Part shown: positions 22,883 to 32,543 of the stretch, piece after piece
How positions within the stretch are numbered: position 1 is the stretch's first letter
Layout: each line of letters starts with the position of its first letter
DNA from: Aureispira anguillae
Lineage (GTDB): Bacteria; Bacteroidota; Bacteroidia; Chitinophagales; Saprospiraceae
Direction: 5' to 3'
DNA length: 64,000 nucleotides
Assembly (NCBI RefSeq): GCF_026000115.1
Contig: NZ_AP026867.1
Location: 1,023,501-1,087,500 of the forward strand
Notes under the pieces: generated by a model
Seen by the model: only the letters and a program-made list of their open reading frames with translations
What the model was told of the DNA's origin: nothing
The model's database searches: none
Position numbers and translations under genes: made by a program

Positions 22883-23749
22883 TTAGATAATCTCTATTCT
22901 TTCTCTTTTATGATCAAAGGTATTTAGGATTTTTTTAGCTGTCGTGCTATCTATTTTAAAATTCTCAACAATCGTATCTTTGTCCTTGCCTCCTTGTTTA
23001 TCAATTGCTATTTTTTCAAAATCAATGTATTGCCATTGCTCATTTTCCAAGAAGTACAAATGTATTTTGGTGAATCGATTTGCTCTACCCAATTTTAACG
23101 CTTCAATGGTGGTTAATGGATTTGTTTGAAGATCTTCGAGGAGTTTGTTGATTCCACCAATGGATTGGAATTTTTCATCCAAGGTATATTTGGGATACCA
23201 TTTGTTAAATTGTTCTGAATAAGGAAATACTTTAGTTGTTCGAATGTAGATGATGGGCACTAAAATGATGATCAAAAATTCAATGATCCAAATGAAGGAT
23301 AGTAATCCTCCGTTAACGTCAATACCAAAGGCAGACCATAACCCTATAGAATTGATTTCAATGATTTGAGCGATAGATGCATCGATCGATAATACTAAGT
23401 TCTTTAGGTAGCTTGAAATCGAAGGGATTTGACCTTGGGAAACATAAAGTAAGTACGTTACCCACTGGAAATAATTCACCAATATTCCTGTCATTAGTGC
23501 TAAAATAATTTGGCTTTTTTTACTAGCATTGTGCGTTATTTTAGTTGCAATTCGAATGCATAAACTAATAAGTAATCCAATACCAATATTAATGATAAAG
23601 GCAAAATAAATTAGAGGAATAGCTGTATTTAGTAAGGTGTAGATATATCCAAGGAAAATCGATGTAAATAAGCAGATAAACCAAGCAATAGTAAATCCTT
23701 GTGCATTAATTTTTGTAGGCTGTTGATAAAACAATGATGTTTTGTCCAT
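22883..23749 (-). CDS. Hypothetical membrane protein (288 aa)
   Basis: Four or five hydrophobic segments in the N-terminal 170 residues (about 19-40, 44-63, 80-100, 148-170), then a soluble C-terminal domain (FNKWYPKYTLDEKF onward) with a stretch GRANRFTKIHLYFLENEQWQY that looks strand-like. No family is recognised. It appears to be the first chromosomal gene to the right of the phage-like element. Confidence 0.62.
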   Translation of the reverse strand: MDKTSLFYQQPTKINAQGFTIAWFICLFTSIFLGYIYTLLNTAIPLIYFAFIINIGIGLLISLCIRIATKITHNASKKSQIILALMTGILVNYFQWVTYLLYVSQGQIPSISSYLKNLVLSIDASIAQIIEINSIGLWSAFGIDVNGGLLSFIWIIEFLIIILVPIIYIRTTKVFPYSEQFNKWYPKYTLDEKFQSIGGINKLLEDLQTNPLTTIEALKLGRANRFTKIHLYFLENEQWQYIDFEKIAIDKQGGKDKDTIVENFKIDSTTAKKILNTFDHKRERIEII

Positions 23750-24056
23750 TTGAGTTTAGGTTAGGTATTAAAGGTAATTTTAGAAACTATAAAAGTAAAT
23801 GTATCTTATGAAAGATGTATTAAATGATGATAAAATAAATCAATATGGAATTCAAAAAGGCAAAATAGCAGTATCAAAACAACGCATAGTTAGGAAATAG
23901 CTTTTTAAAAGAAGTTTTTATTGTTATAGCTAATTTCTGGGGGTTACTCTGTGTCTTTATTTATATTTACTTATGTTATGTGTTTACTATTGTGTATCTT
24001 GACTAGATTGAATTTAATCTCACAAAACAAATCCATCCATCAAATCATGCATAAAT
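23750..24056. other. 307-base intergenic region without a recognised feature
   Basis: AT-rich. It must hold divergent promoters for the membrane protein gene and the ATP-grasp gene, but no close match to TTG-N19-TAnnTTTG is evident on either strand. Confidence 0.4.
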
Positions 24057-25067
24057 ATGACCACAGTTAAAAGAACCAAAAGAAGTATTGACATTTTGAG
24101 AGCATATTGCCAGTGGGCAAAGATAGCCTATTCCGATATAGACGATTCTAATGGTTTTTTGATTCATATAGAATCTGGCGGGAAACATTTAATTGCCAGC
24201 TCTAAAACTCCTTATCCGCTTAATCCTAGTTCTAGTACGAGCTTAACAAGAGACAAAACTTGGACGTATTTACACTTAGCCCAACATGGATATCTGACAC
24301 CAGAAGGGCAGCATTTTTTTACGGTAGATAAGTACAGGAGCTTTGATACAAAATCTCAATCGATTTGTGCTGCTTTGGACTATGCTGAAACGTTGACGTA
24401 TCCCGTTTTTGTTAAACCCAATTCAGGAGCTTCAGGAAAACTGGCTAGGTTAGTTCGATCAAAGGATGATTTGAAAGAACACTTTTCTGACATCGCAAAA
24501 TTTGACCATATTGCACTCGTTCAAAGACCTATTTTAAGCCAAGAATATCGAATTTTTGTATTGGGAGATAAGGTTCAATTTACGTATAAAAAAACACGCC
24601 CTATACTAACAGGGAACGGTCAGCAGACCATTCGACAGTTGATGGTAAGGTATAACCATAACTTAAAAAACAAACTGACCAATTCCGATCCCTTTTTTTT
24701 AAATCAATTAGCAGATTCAGGATTTTCTCTAGATGATGTTTTACCAAAGGGAGAAAGCATAAGGATTACTCCTAATTCAAATCTTAATATAGGTGGGAAA
24801 ATGATGGATTATAACGAAACAATTAACCCTGCTTTGAATGAATGGGCGGTAAAATTGGTGCAATTATTTGGCTTAAAGATTGCGGGGATTGATGTGTTTG
24901 GTCATCAACTAGATAATCCTGATCAACTAGTGGTGCTTGAGATCAATAGCATGCCCACGCTTTCTAGTCTATACCAACTCGGTTATAAAAAGAAGGTTTT
25001 TGAAATTTGGTCTAAAATTTTGACGGATTATTTTGGTGAAATACCTCAAAGCGTTGTCTTAAAATAG
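24057..25067 (+). CDS. ATP-grasp domain protein, carboxylate-amine ligase type
   Basis: The protein is 336 residues long. ATP-grasp features: TYPVFVKPNSGASGKLARLV (about 120-139) with the ATP-binding lysine and glycine loop, the acidic hinge ALVQRPILSQEYRIFV (about 157-172), and the metal-binding end GIDVFG...LVVLEINSMPTLSS (about 279-307) with E-x-N. Such domains ligate a carboxylic acid to an amine using ATP; the arrangement is nearest the cyanophycin-synthetase/RimK/GshF branch. Substrate cannot be predicted. No partner gene is adjacent, so it may make a small peptide or modify a protein end on its own. Confidence 0.8.
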   Translation: MTTVKRTKRSIDILRAYCQWAKIAYSDIDDSNGFLIHIESGGKHLIASSKTPYPLNPSSSTSLTRDKTWTYLHLAQHGYLTPEGQHFFTVDKYRSFDTKSQSICAALDYAETLTYPVFVKPNSGASGKLARLVRSKDDLKEHFSDIAKFDHIALVQRPILSQEYRIFVLGDKVQFTYKKTRPILTGNGQQTIRQLMVRYNHNLKNKLTNSDPFFLNQLADSGFSLDDVLPKGESIRITPNSNLNIGGKMMDYNETINPALNEWAVKLVQLFGLKIAGIDVFGHQLDNPDQLVVLEINSMPTLSSLYQLGYKKKVFEIWSKILTDYFGEIPQSVVLK

Positions 25068-25211
25068 CTCGATTAAACCCTTACTTTCTTTAATTTTAAT
25101 TGTTTTACTTGTGGAAAGTGTTACGGAGTTTTCTCAATCGATGTATTTTAGAATGGAACAGCTCCAAATACCCACAACACAAATTTTTACTCCTTCTTTT
25201 AAACCTTCAGT

Positions 25212-25394
25212 ATGAAAAAAATTAAATTTATTTTAATCGCTTTAGCAGCAATAAGCATAATACGAAGCTTGAGTAGTATCGATTACAATGATTTGGCTTG
25301 GGCAAACAATGCAGGAAGTTATAAGTTGATACTAGCAATGATTTGCGTAATCGTTAGTATGGTTCTATTAAAAATCCCTAAGCCTTCTGAATAA
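25212..25394 (+). CDS. Small membrane protein (60 aa)
   Basis: Two hydrophobic segments (about 4-18 and 38-54) with a polar middle; a lysine-rich start MKKIKF. It follows the ATP-grasp gene after 144 bases and precedes another small membrane protein gene on the same strand. No family is recognised. Confidence 0.55.
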   Translation: MKKIKFILIALAAISIIRSLSSIDYNDLAWANNAGSYKLILAMICVIVSMVLLKIPKPSE

Positions 25395-25436
25395 ATAGGA
25401 AATTAGATAAGGTGCCCCAGTTTAAAAAACAATCGG

Positions 25437-25766
25437 ATGGATAATATAGAAATTGGCTATGCTATTTTTGCCGCTCTTATTTGGATGCTAGGATATTTTC
25501 ATGCAGGACGTTTTGTGCGTCCCAAATGGAAAATTCCTGGAAAATTTATTTTTTATGTAGGTGTTTCGACTACTTTAGTGCATTGGTTTGGGCATTGGGG
25601 GCTGCTTTTTATTGTGCTACATCCTCTTGTAGGGCTGCTTTTTCATTGTAAAGTCTGTAAAGAAAACAATATTGATTGGTTGACTTGTGAACCGCAAGAA
25701 AAATATCTTGAATTGCAAGAAAAATGGGCAAAGGGAGATTTTACAAAACCAACAAAGCGTGAATGA
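25437..25766 (+). CDS. Small membrane protein (109 aa)
   Basis: Two or three hydrophobic segments (about 5-22, 37-52, 54-70) with histidine- and tryptophan-rich turns (VHWFGHWGLLF), then FHCKVCKENNIDWLTC with three cysteines and a charged helical tail. The C-x2-C pair could bind a metal. It begins 42 bases after the 60-aa gene; both look chromosomal. No family is recognised. Confidence 0.6.
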   Translation: MDNIEIGYAIFAALIWMLGYFHAGRFVRPKWKIPGKFIFYVGVSTTLVHWFGHWGLLFIVLHPLVGLLFHCKVCKENNIDWLTCEPQEKYLELQEKWAKGDFTKPTKRE

Positions 25767-25835
25767 ACAGGCTAGATTAAGGCATAAAATGCATTGTCAA
25801 CAAACAGTTCTATCGAATTAAAATAACTAAAAAAA

Positions 25836-26318
25836 ATGAAAATTCCTTGGAGAATGTTGCACGGTTGGTATCGTACAGGAGATTATGTAAAAGAAAATCT
25901 AACGGTATTAGAAAGTGGTAGTTTGGAGGAGCAAAAAAACGCTTTGTATCGTATTGAGTTAGAGGTAGAACATCAGGGGGGGATTACCTATTTAACGCCA
26001 TTTGCAGTAGGGGCATTAATAAAAATATTAAAGGAAGAAAAAACCTTAGTATACAAAAGATTGGAGCAGTTTTTAAAAGAATTAGATGAGGTTGTAATTG
26101 AATATTTTGAACACTTTGAGGATAGCAAAATTTATCATGAAGGAAAACATAGATACAACTTCCAAACCTTACTTGATTTTTTTAAAAAATATCCTGACGA
26201 GGAAGGAGAGAACAGTATTTGGGAAACAGAAGATGGGGAAGGCTTAATAATGGCAAATGTTATTACAAAATACTTGATTGAGGATTATTGCAAGACAAAA
26301 ACCGACCCTTCCATATAA
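25836..26318 (+). CDS. Hypothetical protein (160 aa)
   Basis: A soluble, strongly acidic and helical protein containing SLEEQKNALYRIELEVEH and LTPFAVGALIKILKEEK, which resemble helical (HEAT-like) repeats. It resembles immunity-type hypothetical proteins of Bacteroidota in size and style, but I cannot name a family. Genes around it are unrelated. Confidence 0.55.
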   Translation: MKIPWRMLHGWYRTGDYVKENLTVLESGSLEEQKNALYRIELEVEHQGGITYLTPFAVGALIKILKEEKTLVYKRLEQFLKELDEVVIEYFEHFEDSKIYHEGKHRYNFQTLLDFFKKYPDEEGENSIWETEDGEGLIMANVITKYLIEDYCKTKTDPSI

Positions 26319-26583
26319 TCTATTGCTCTTTGAGGGGAGTAATTTAGTAAACATCTTTATCGCAAGACTGCTCTATTGTACTGTTGTCTTGGGACGATAT
26401 TTTATTCCTATCGACCATAATAATCTTTTTCATGCTTACTTATTCATTTTAGATTTCAATCTAAAAAATGCTTTTCAATATTTAGACAATGTATTGTCTC
26501 TTTCCATTAAATACCCATTAGGATTTTTATAGACTATTGTGTACATTGAGTGGTTATAAGATTCGCTAAACAAATAAGATAAA

Positions 26584-27909
26584 ATGAAGCAGACAGTAAT
26601 TACATTACTTTTATTCAGCATTATTTATTCGATAACTGCTCAGCAAGATACCTGTTTAAATAATTTAACATTAGGCATTTCATTTCCTCCTGTTGCAGAT
26701 AACACGCAAAGATCTTTTGCCAAAAACCACTTAGATTTTCTTGGTGTTACAAAAATTCGTTTTGCTGAAAATTGGGCATTTAGAGAACCTAGCCAAGGTA
26801 ATTTTAATTGGCAGCCGCTTGACGATAGAATTAATTGGGCGTACAATAATGGCTATGAAATCTTGTTAACGATTCAGTCTAATGCACCCAATTGGGCTTG
26901 TTCAGTATTACAAAACCCACAATCTTGTGTTTTTAATAACAACAATGATTTTAAAACTTACATTGATCTTTTATTACAGAGATACCCAAACAAAATTAGT
27001 AAAATTCAATTTGGAAATGAGTGGCAAGCAAGTTATTGGTATGTAGGAAGCGCAAATGATTTTATTCAAGCTAATAATATTTTATACCATGCTGTACAAA
27101 CGCATTCGCCCACAACAAAGGTAGTTTTAGGAGGTTTTACGACCATTTCACTACGGTTTTTAGCAGGATGTAATGGTTATGTCAATTCATTTTATGATGA
27201 TGATGGGGTATTTTATGACGCTACTTATTTAGCAACTCATTGCCCTACGCCTGCGATTCAAAATGTTGTTAATAGAATTGATTCGGTGCTTCAATATGCA
27301 GAATATGATATGATAGATCTCCATTTTTATGATGATGTTGAACAGTGGGACGACTATTATCTAAATTTCTCAGATACAATTTCAAAGCCAATTATTGTAT
27401 CAGAGTTTGGAGGACCAAATATGAATTACGAACCTTATTCAGATGCTTTTCAGGCAGATCGAATTTTTAAATATGTCAACACATTAGATAGTCTTCAAAT
27501 CGCAGAAGCTTATTTCTTTAAATTAGTAGAGGGGACGGCAAACCCCGCACATTCTACCTCTGGATTGATTGATGATACTACTCTTTTGGAAAAGCCTGCC
27601 TATCATCTGTTTAAAGCTTTTATAGCTTGTTCTCCATTGTCTATTCAAGATTTTCAGTACGATAAAAAAATTAAATTTTATCCCAACCCCATGAAAGATT
27701 ATACTACCATTGAATTTCAGGAAAAAAATCAAGGGAATGAAAAGACAATTTCAATTTACGGAAGCAATGGAAAAATAGTTTGGTTTAAGGAAGGGATTTA
27801 TAACAATTATTATACCCTTAAAAGAGGGACACTGACAGCTGGTTTTTATTCTGTAAAAATTAGGGATAAAACAGGAGTAATTGCAAGGGGAAAATTAATC
27901 GTAGAATGA
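26584..27909 (+). CDS. Secreted glycoside-hydrolase-like protein (clan GH-A style) with type IX sorting domain
   Basis: The protein is 441 residues long. The signal peptide ends at about residue 20 (YSITAQ). The catalytic-type barrel covers about 25-345, with FGNEWQ (about 142-147), where clan GH-A enzymes have the acid/base glutamate after N, and IIVSEFGGP (about 269-277), where they have the nucleophile glutamate. Family GH39 or an allied family is possible. Residues 360-441 form a Por/type IX secretion C-terminal sorting domain (IKFYPNPMKDYTTIEF, then AGFYSVKI). It is thus predicted to cross the outer membrane and act on glycans outside. The exact substrate is unknown. Confidence 0.75.
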   Translation: MKQTVITLLLFSIIYSITAQQDTCLNNLTLGISFPPVADNTQRSFAKNHLDFLGVTKIRFAENWAFREPSQGNFNWQPLDDRINWAYNNGYEILLTIQSNAPNWACSVLQNPQSCVFNNNNDFKTYIDLLLQRYPNKISKIQFGNEWQASYWYVGSANDFIQANNILYHAVQTHSPTTKVVLGGFTTISLRFLAGCNGYVNSFYDDDGVFYDATYLATHCPTPAIQNVVNRIDSVLQYAEYDMIDLHFYDDVEQWDDYYLNFSDTISKPIIVSEFGGPNMNYEPYSDAFQADRIFKYVNTLDSLQIAEAYFFKLVEGTANPAHSTSGLIDDTTLLEKPAYHLFKAFIACSPLSIQDFQYDKKIKFYPNPMKDYTTIEFQEKNQGNEKTISIYGSNGKIVWFKEGIYNNYYTLKRGTLTAGFYSVKIRDKTGVIARGKLIVE

Positions 27910-28135
27910 AAAGTTACTAGGCGAAATAAGGAACACTTTGCTATCAAGAGCTATAATAATTTTTTCTAAAAAAGAGAGAAAAGAAACAATTATTATCATT
28001 ATATGAAGAACTTGATTTTAAGTAAAGGCTAATCTTTTAATAAAAAATCAAAAAAAAAGTGTATCTTGGGACTCTAATACAATGTATTATAACAAGATTC
28101 ATTCCCCTTTAAGAGTTTCAAAACTTTGTGCTAAA

Positions 28136-29311
28136 ATGAGAGATCATAATCTATTTGCAGCAGTTTTTTGCTTTGTTTGCTTATTTACGATTTGTTTGTC
28201 CCAAGAAGTAAAGTCAGCTCCTCAGACTTCAAAAGTTGATTATACAGATTATCTACCTAAATACAGAACCTTATCAGAGGGGTTTCTTATCTCAAAAATT
28301 GATTACACAACAGAAGATATGATTGTCTTCTTTAGATACATTGCTAATCAAAATAATGATGTGATTACTTTTTATGGTTCCAATAGAGAAAATACCTGGA
28401 AATTAACCACCGCAAATCAATCTAAAACTTCTGAAGCTTATACTGTTACTCGCTTGGCTTCTGTTCAGAATATCCGAATTAATGACGAAGCAAAAATAGA
28501 GCGATTAGAGGCTAGTGCTCAAGAGCGTATCAGTGCTAGAAAAGGTGATATTATTACTTGTGAAGTTCATTTCAAAATGATGCCTCGTACGGTTAGAACG
28601 GTTCATTTAGTAGGTGGGGATCTTGCTAAAAGTGGCGCTTATCGATTTAATTGTAACGATATTCTCCTAAAAAGCAAAGACAGTAAAATCTTAGGCACTG
28701 AAGAGCAAATGAAAGCCTCTATTCAGCGTTTTTATAGCAAACAAGAACTGGTAAATTATCCTGATATTAATAGTGTAACAACACTAGAAGAACAAAAAGC
28801 ACTTAAAAAGAAAAATGAAAATACAGAACGAGTTGTAAACCCTTTGGCAAAATCGTTGGAGCCTATAGATTATATGCCCAAATCTATTGCTTCTATTGAG
28901 GACATGGCTTGCAATGAACGAGTGATTTTAACCAATGTTTATTTTCACGATAATAAAGCTGAATTTGCTGGTCGAATTAAAGCAATGAAAACAATCAACC
29001 TTATTGTTGATTATCTAAATTTTCACCCAAAGGCCAAAATTGTTTTGCATGGTCATACAGATGTTTTTGGTAATTCTTTTAGAAATTTAGAACTTTCTCA
29101 AAAAAGGGTTTTGATAGTAAAACGTACCATTACTAGTAAAGGAATTAATGAAAATAGAATTATTACAGTACATCATGGAGGTGCGCAACCTTTGATTCAG
29201 TATAAGAATGGTAGTGAATTGAATCGTAGAGTAGAGGCGGAAGTATTGTGTTCGGGAGTGATGAAAAATCCAGCCATCAATACTAGAGATTCCATGTCTT
29301 CTGTCAAATAA
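28136..29311 (+). CDS. OmpA-family C-terminal domain protein
   Basis: I prefer the ATG at 28136 because a signal peptide follows at once (FAAVFCFVCLFTICLS); an ATG 54 bases upstream at 28082 is possible. The C-terminal part (about residues 260-380) is an OmpA peptidoglycan-binding domain: VYFHDNKAEF, KIVLHGHTDVFGNSFRNLELS and the RVLIVKRTI helix, with the expected TD and R contacts. The middle region is unknown. It would link the outer membrane or a periplasmic complex to peptidoglycan. TATCTTGG at 28061-28068, near a TAnnTTTG box, is a possible promoter. Confidence 0.78.
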   Translation: MRDHNLFAAVFCFVCLFTICLSQEVKSAPQTSKVDYTDYLPKYRTLSEGFLISKIDYTTEDMIVFFRYIANQNNDVITFYGSNRENTWKLTTANQSKTSEAYTVTRLASVQNIRINDEAKIERLEASAQERISARKGDIITCEVHFKMMPRTVRTVHLVGGDLAKSGAYRFNCNDILLKSKDSKILGTEEQMKASIQRFYSKQELVNYPDINSVTTLEEQKALKKKNENTERVVNPLAKSLEPIDYMPKSIASIEDMACNERVILTNVYFHDNKAEFAGRIKAMKTINLIVDYLNFHPKAKIVLHGHTDVFGNSFRNLELSQKRVLIVKRTITSKGINENRIITVHHGGAQPLIQYKNGSELNRRVEAEVLCSGVMKNPAINTRDSMSSVK

Positions 29312-29340
29312 AAAATCCTGTATAGAAATAGGCAAAATGC

Positions 29341-29390
29341 CCCAATAAAAAAAGTCAATAGGAATTTTCCTATTGACTTTTTTTATTGGG
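29341..29390. terminator. Bidirectional intrinsic terminator
   Basis: A perfect 50-base palindrome: CCCAAT, seven A, GTCAATAGGAA, TTTT loop and the mirror image, with T runs on both strands. It ends the OmpA-type gene and contains the last codons of the convergent LOG gene. Confidence 0.92.
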
Positions 29391-30566
29391 AGGATACTGA
29401 TAAGCTTCAGGTTGATAGCGAACGATTCTATCAATAATTTCTGTTTCGTTGTCTGTCAGTGCTAATAGTTCTCCGTAAGGTTGACCAGCAGTCACGGTTT
29501 GCATTAAATCCCATACAGGGCGTTTTTGCGTCCAGTGTTCTACTCCAAATAGGATCATGGGAGATACAAATCGGCTAATGCGTGGATCTTTATTATAGGC
29601 TGCATAATGATTTTGGCAAGCATCCTGAAAAATTTCTTGCGTTGTACCAGCACTACCAGGAGCAAAAATAACTCCGTGTTTGGCAATGGCCAACAAACCA
29701 TCTTCACGAACCGAATTGGCGAAATATTTGGCTATATGGGTCGCAAAGGGAGCAGGAGGTTCATGCCCATATAGCCAGGTAGGAATACCTATGCTCATAC
29801 ATTGGGGCTTCATTGCCTCAGTTAATGGATAATGGTCAATGACTTGCATGGCTCGATGCAACCAGTCCCAGTCGTCGTATTCTTTGCCTTTGACGGCTCC
29901 TTTGGGGCGTGGTTTCATTAGAGTGATGGCCTGATCCAAATCTGCTAAACTTCGGCTTGCAAAATAAGCGCCAAGATGCGTTGCTTCCATAATACCAGGA
30001 CCGCCGCCACTAACCAATAAAAAGCCTTTTTGAGTCAGTTCCCAAGCAATACGAGCTACTTTTTGATAAAAAGGGTCACTGCGTTCAATGCCATGACCTC
30101 CCATAATAGCAACTACTTTGCGCCCTTTTATGGCTTCCATTAATGCTTCTGTGATGCTGTGGTCATGCAACCTACGCATTAAACTAGTGTGTATAGAGGA
30201 AGGGAGGTCTTTTCCTTGATTGACATATTGATCGTAGATTTTGTAATCTAAGGTTTGATGATAACCATTCGTTAATGTAGGATCAAAACCATGGAAAAGT
30301 TCTTGAGGGTTATACAAATGTGCTAAATGCGATTTAAACAACATTTCTTTGGCATTGGGAATAACAACGCCACCAGTTTGTACAATATGCCCAGCAACAC
30401 GATCTGATAAGTCACAACCTAAAAATAGACTATTAGCATAGCTTTTTTGGTTCATAATCGTTTCGTATTCGCTTAAATCAAGACTTTGTACGGCAACTTT
30501 GGGCAGGGATAGCTCGGCAGAATGAAGCCATTTTAAAAAATCTGTTTTATTATCAATTTCTTTCAT
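29370..30566 (-). CDS. LOG-family nucleotide hydrolase-like protein
   Basis: The protein is 398 residues long. The Rossmann-type core shows VAIMGGHGIERSDPFY (about 153-168), LVSGGGPGIMEATHLGA (about 184-200) and GVIFAPGSAGTTQEIFQDA (about 302-320), the three motifs of the LOG/TIGR00730 family; the last is PG-S-A-GT-x-x-E instead of PGG-x-GT-x-x-E. Family members cleave nucleoside monophosphates to base plus ribose 5-phosphate (cytokinin activation or nucleotide turnover). At this size it belongs to the long form. The last codons lie in a bidirectional terminator, and a dispersed inverted-repeat element forms its 5' leader from 30569. Confidence 0.8.
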   Translation of the reverse strand: MKEIDNKTDFLKWLHSAELSLPKVAVQSLDLSEYETIMNQKSYANSLFLGCDLSDRVAGHIVQTGGVVIPNAKEMLFKSHLAHLYNPQELFHGFDPTLTNGYHQTLDYKIYDQYVNQGKDLPSSIHTSLMRRLHDHSITEALMEAIKGRKVVAIMGGHGIERSDPFYQKVARIAWELTQKGFLLVSGGGPGIMEATHLGAYFASRSLADLDQAITLMKPRPKGAVKGKEYDDWDWLHRAMQVIDHYPLTEAMKPQCMSIGIPTWLYGHEPPAPFATHIAKYFANSVREDGLLAIAKHGVIFAPGSAGTTQEIFQDACQNHYAAYNKDPRISRFVSPMILFGVEHWTQKRPVWDLMQTVTAGQPYGELLALTDNETEIIDRIVRYQPEAYQYPPNKKSQ

Positions 30567-30568
30567 AC

Positions 30569-30714
30569 ATTACTCCGTTTAAAAAATCGCACTACATTGA
30601 TTACCAGTATTATATATTTCCATAGCTTAAAATACTAAAAAGCTGATAATTAATGTAGTGCAAGATGCTTTTTTATGTTTTTTATTAAAAAACTAAAAAA
30701 TCAACGGAGTATTA
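30569..30714 (+). repeat. Inverted-repeat element, family 1, copy a
   Basis: Left end ATTACTCCGTTTAAAAAATC, right end ATCAACGGAGTATTA. An inner near-perfect repeat GCACTACATT...AATGTAGTGC forms a longer hairpin. The element begins 2 bases before the start codon of the leftward LOG gene. Related copies at 48355, 50091 and 52437. Confidence 0.8.
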
Positions 30715-30823
30715 TTCATAATAACATTTTATCATTACTCTGGAATAAAATAGTATGAGTTATGCTGCTACTGCATAGTCATGAGCACTATCGCTTAGAG
30801 CTCGTGGTGCCTATCGAATAGCG

Positions 30824-32407
30824 TTATGTGGTAAAAGTTTGATTTTGAGTTGTTTTTGTGTTTGAATTGCGCCTAGCAGTAGCAACAAGAGCAAATTTTT
30901 TGTTGAGAAGCTTACTTTCTAACCAACTAATAATATCAAAATTTTTGATGATCATATATTCAAAAGGATCGTCTTCAATTTTTTCAAATTTAGCCTTGTA
31001 CAGTTGAGTTAATTGGATTAACTCAGCGCTATTTTGAATGTTAATCAACTTTTTTAGAAATTGTAACGTAACTTTCTCAAATTTATGAACCTTCTGCATT
31101 CGCTTGATAAAATTATAGGTAGAACGCAATTTGTAGTCTAAATACTGAAAACTCCCTAGTTCCACATGATTGATTAGATGTAGAAGGTGAGCCATACACA
31201 TAACATCTTCTCGGAGGTTTTCTTTTTTGTATTCTAATGTTTTGGCAACCCAAGTTTCCGATTCAGAATAATTTCCTAAACCAAAGTAGGCATAGGCAAT
31301 GCTATAGGATAATTCAACCTGTAATAAAATCAATCCAAACGCCACCAAATCATCTTCTAGTACAATTTTGACAGCTTCTTCCAATACTGTTTTGGTTTTA
31401 TCAAAATAAGCATTTTGGGTATAAAATTGTAACTCTAAGGCAATGGCATAATAGTGGGTTAGCCTTTGGATGGCTTCACTTTTGGTTTTATAAATTTGGG
31501 GAATATCCTTTAAGTAATTTAGATGAACAAAAAATGTTTCTTTTCGATTCAGCAAAATGCAACAACCCAATAAATTATAATGAGCAGGGATTACTGTAGG
31601 CATAATGTAGTCTTCAAAAACTTTAGGATTCTTTTGGATCACCTCTACAAAGCTTTTACTAGATTCGTACCCTTGTCTAAAATTAGTATTAATCTCATGT
31701 ATTTTTGTCCAAATATTATGGTAACGAGCCACGGCTTTGGCATTGTTAGGACTAGGGAGTTTTTTTAGCAGCGGATGTTCACTAAATTGCTGTGCGATTT
31801 GGATCGCCTGTTCTTCTCTAGAATAGCCTTCTTTGAAGGTGTACTTATAAATATCATAAGCAAGATGTCTATACTGACTCAATAAAGACAATGAGGCTAA
31901 ATTTTCATGGCCAAATACTTTATTTTCTTCCATGTAACGATCCAATGTTTCAGTATATGGACGCAACAAAGCAAGGCGAAAATCCCAAAACGCTAATTCT
32001 CCAGCATGGTGATAAAGTTGGGATTCAATAATAATTCGTTTGGCTTTTTTTATTAATTTTTGGCACAAACCAATAAGCCGTTTATTGTACAAAAGCTCTA
32101 TTTCTAGTAATAATTCATGAACTTGAATGTTATGAGTAGACTCAGAATGATAGGCTCTGAGGCTTCTTAATATTGATTTAATCAAATAGTTTTTGGCAAC
32201 AGATAGCTGTTTGATAAACTTCTCATTTTTAAACTTTTTTTTGATTAAATCTTCTTGGTAATTTTCTTGTGCGTCGATAGCATCAAACAGCTTTAGATAA
32301 GAGGGATTGGCTCCATTTTTTGCACAAAACTTCTTCACGTATCCTTTTTCAGATACAGACAGTGACTTGATGAGTTGAAATAAGTATAATTTTTGATTTT
32401 GTTCCAT
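30824..32407 (-). CDS. Conserved hypothetical helical-repeat protein (527 aa)
   Basis: The whole length is alpha-helical with regular aromatic and basic positions (e.g. RHLAYDIYKYTFKEGYSREE, ELSYSIAYAYFGLGNYSESE), the last resembling a TPR unit (A..Y..LG.Y.E.E.W). It starts MEQNQKLYLFQLIKSLSVSEKGYVKKF. It looks like a Bacteroidota-typical TPR-like protein, perhaps a scaffold or a regulator partner. It lies upstream of the LytTR/LytS genes on the same strand but is separated from them by 136 bases. Function unknown. Confidence 0.65.
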   Translation of the reverse strand: MEQNQKLYLFQLIKSLSVSEKGYVKKFCAKNGANPSYLKLFDAIDAQENYQEDLIKKKFKNEKFIKQLSVAKNYLIKSILRSLRAYHSESTHNIQVHELLLEIELLYNKRLIGLCQKLIKKAKRIIIESQLYHHAGELAFWDFRLALLRPYTETLDRYMEENKVFGHENLASLSLLSQYRHLAYDIYKYTFKEGYSREEQAIQIAQQFSEHPLLKKLPSPNNAKAVARYHNIWTKIHEINTNFRQGYESSKSFVEVIQKNPKVFEDYIMPTVIPAHYNLLGCCILLNRKETFFVHLNYLKDIPQIYKTKSEAIQRLTHYYAIALELQFYTQNAYFDKTKTVLEEAVKIVLEDDLVAFGLILLQVELSYSIAYAYFGLGNYSESETWVAKTLEYKKENLREDVMCMAHLLHLINHVELGSFQYLDYKLRSTYNFIKRMQKVHKFEKVTLQFLKKLINIQNSAELIQLTQLYKAKFEKIEDDPFEYMIIKNFDIISWLESKLLNKKFALVATARRNSNTKTTQNQTFTT

Positions 32408-32543
32408 AGGTTTTAGTTATAAAAAGAGCATAATTGGGGCTCTACTAAGAAAACACATAGGACATAATTCTAGTTTAGGGGGACAAAGGTGTATGGGCAA
32501 AATGTGCCTTGATGTAATTTAATAACTTGCAAAATAAGCAGAT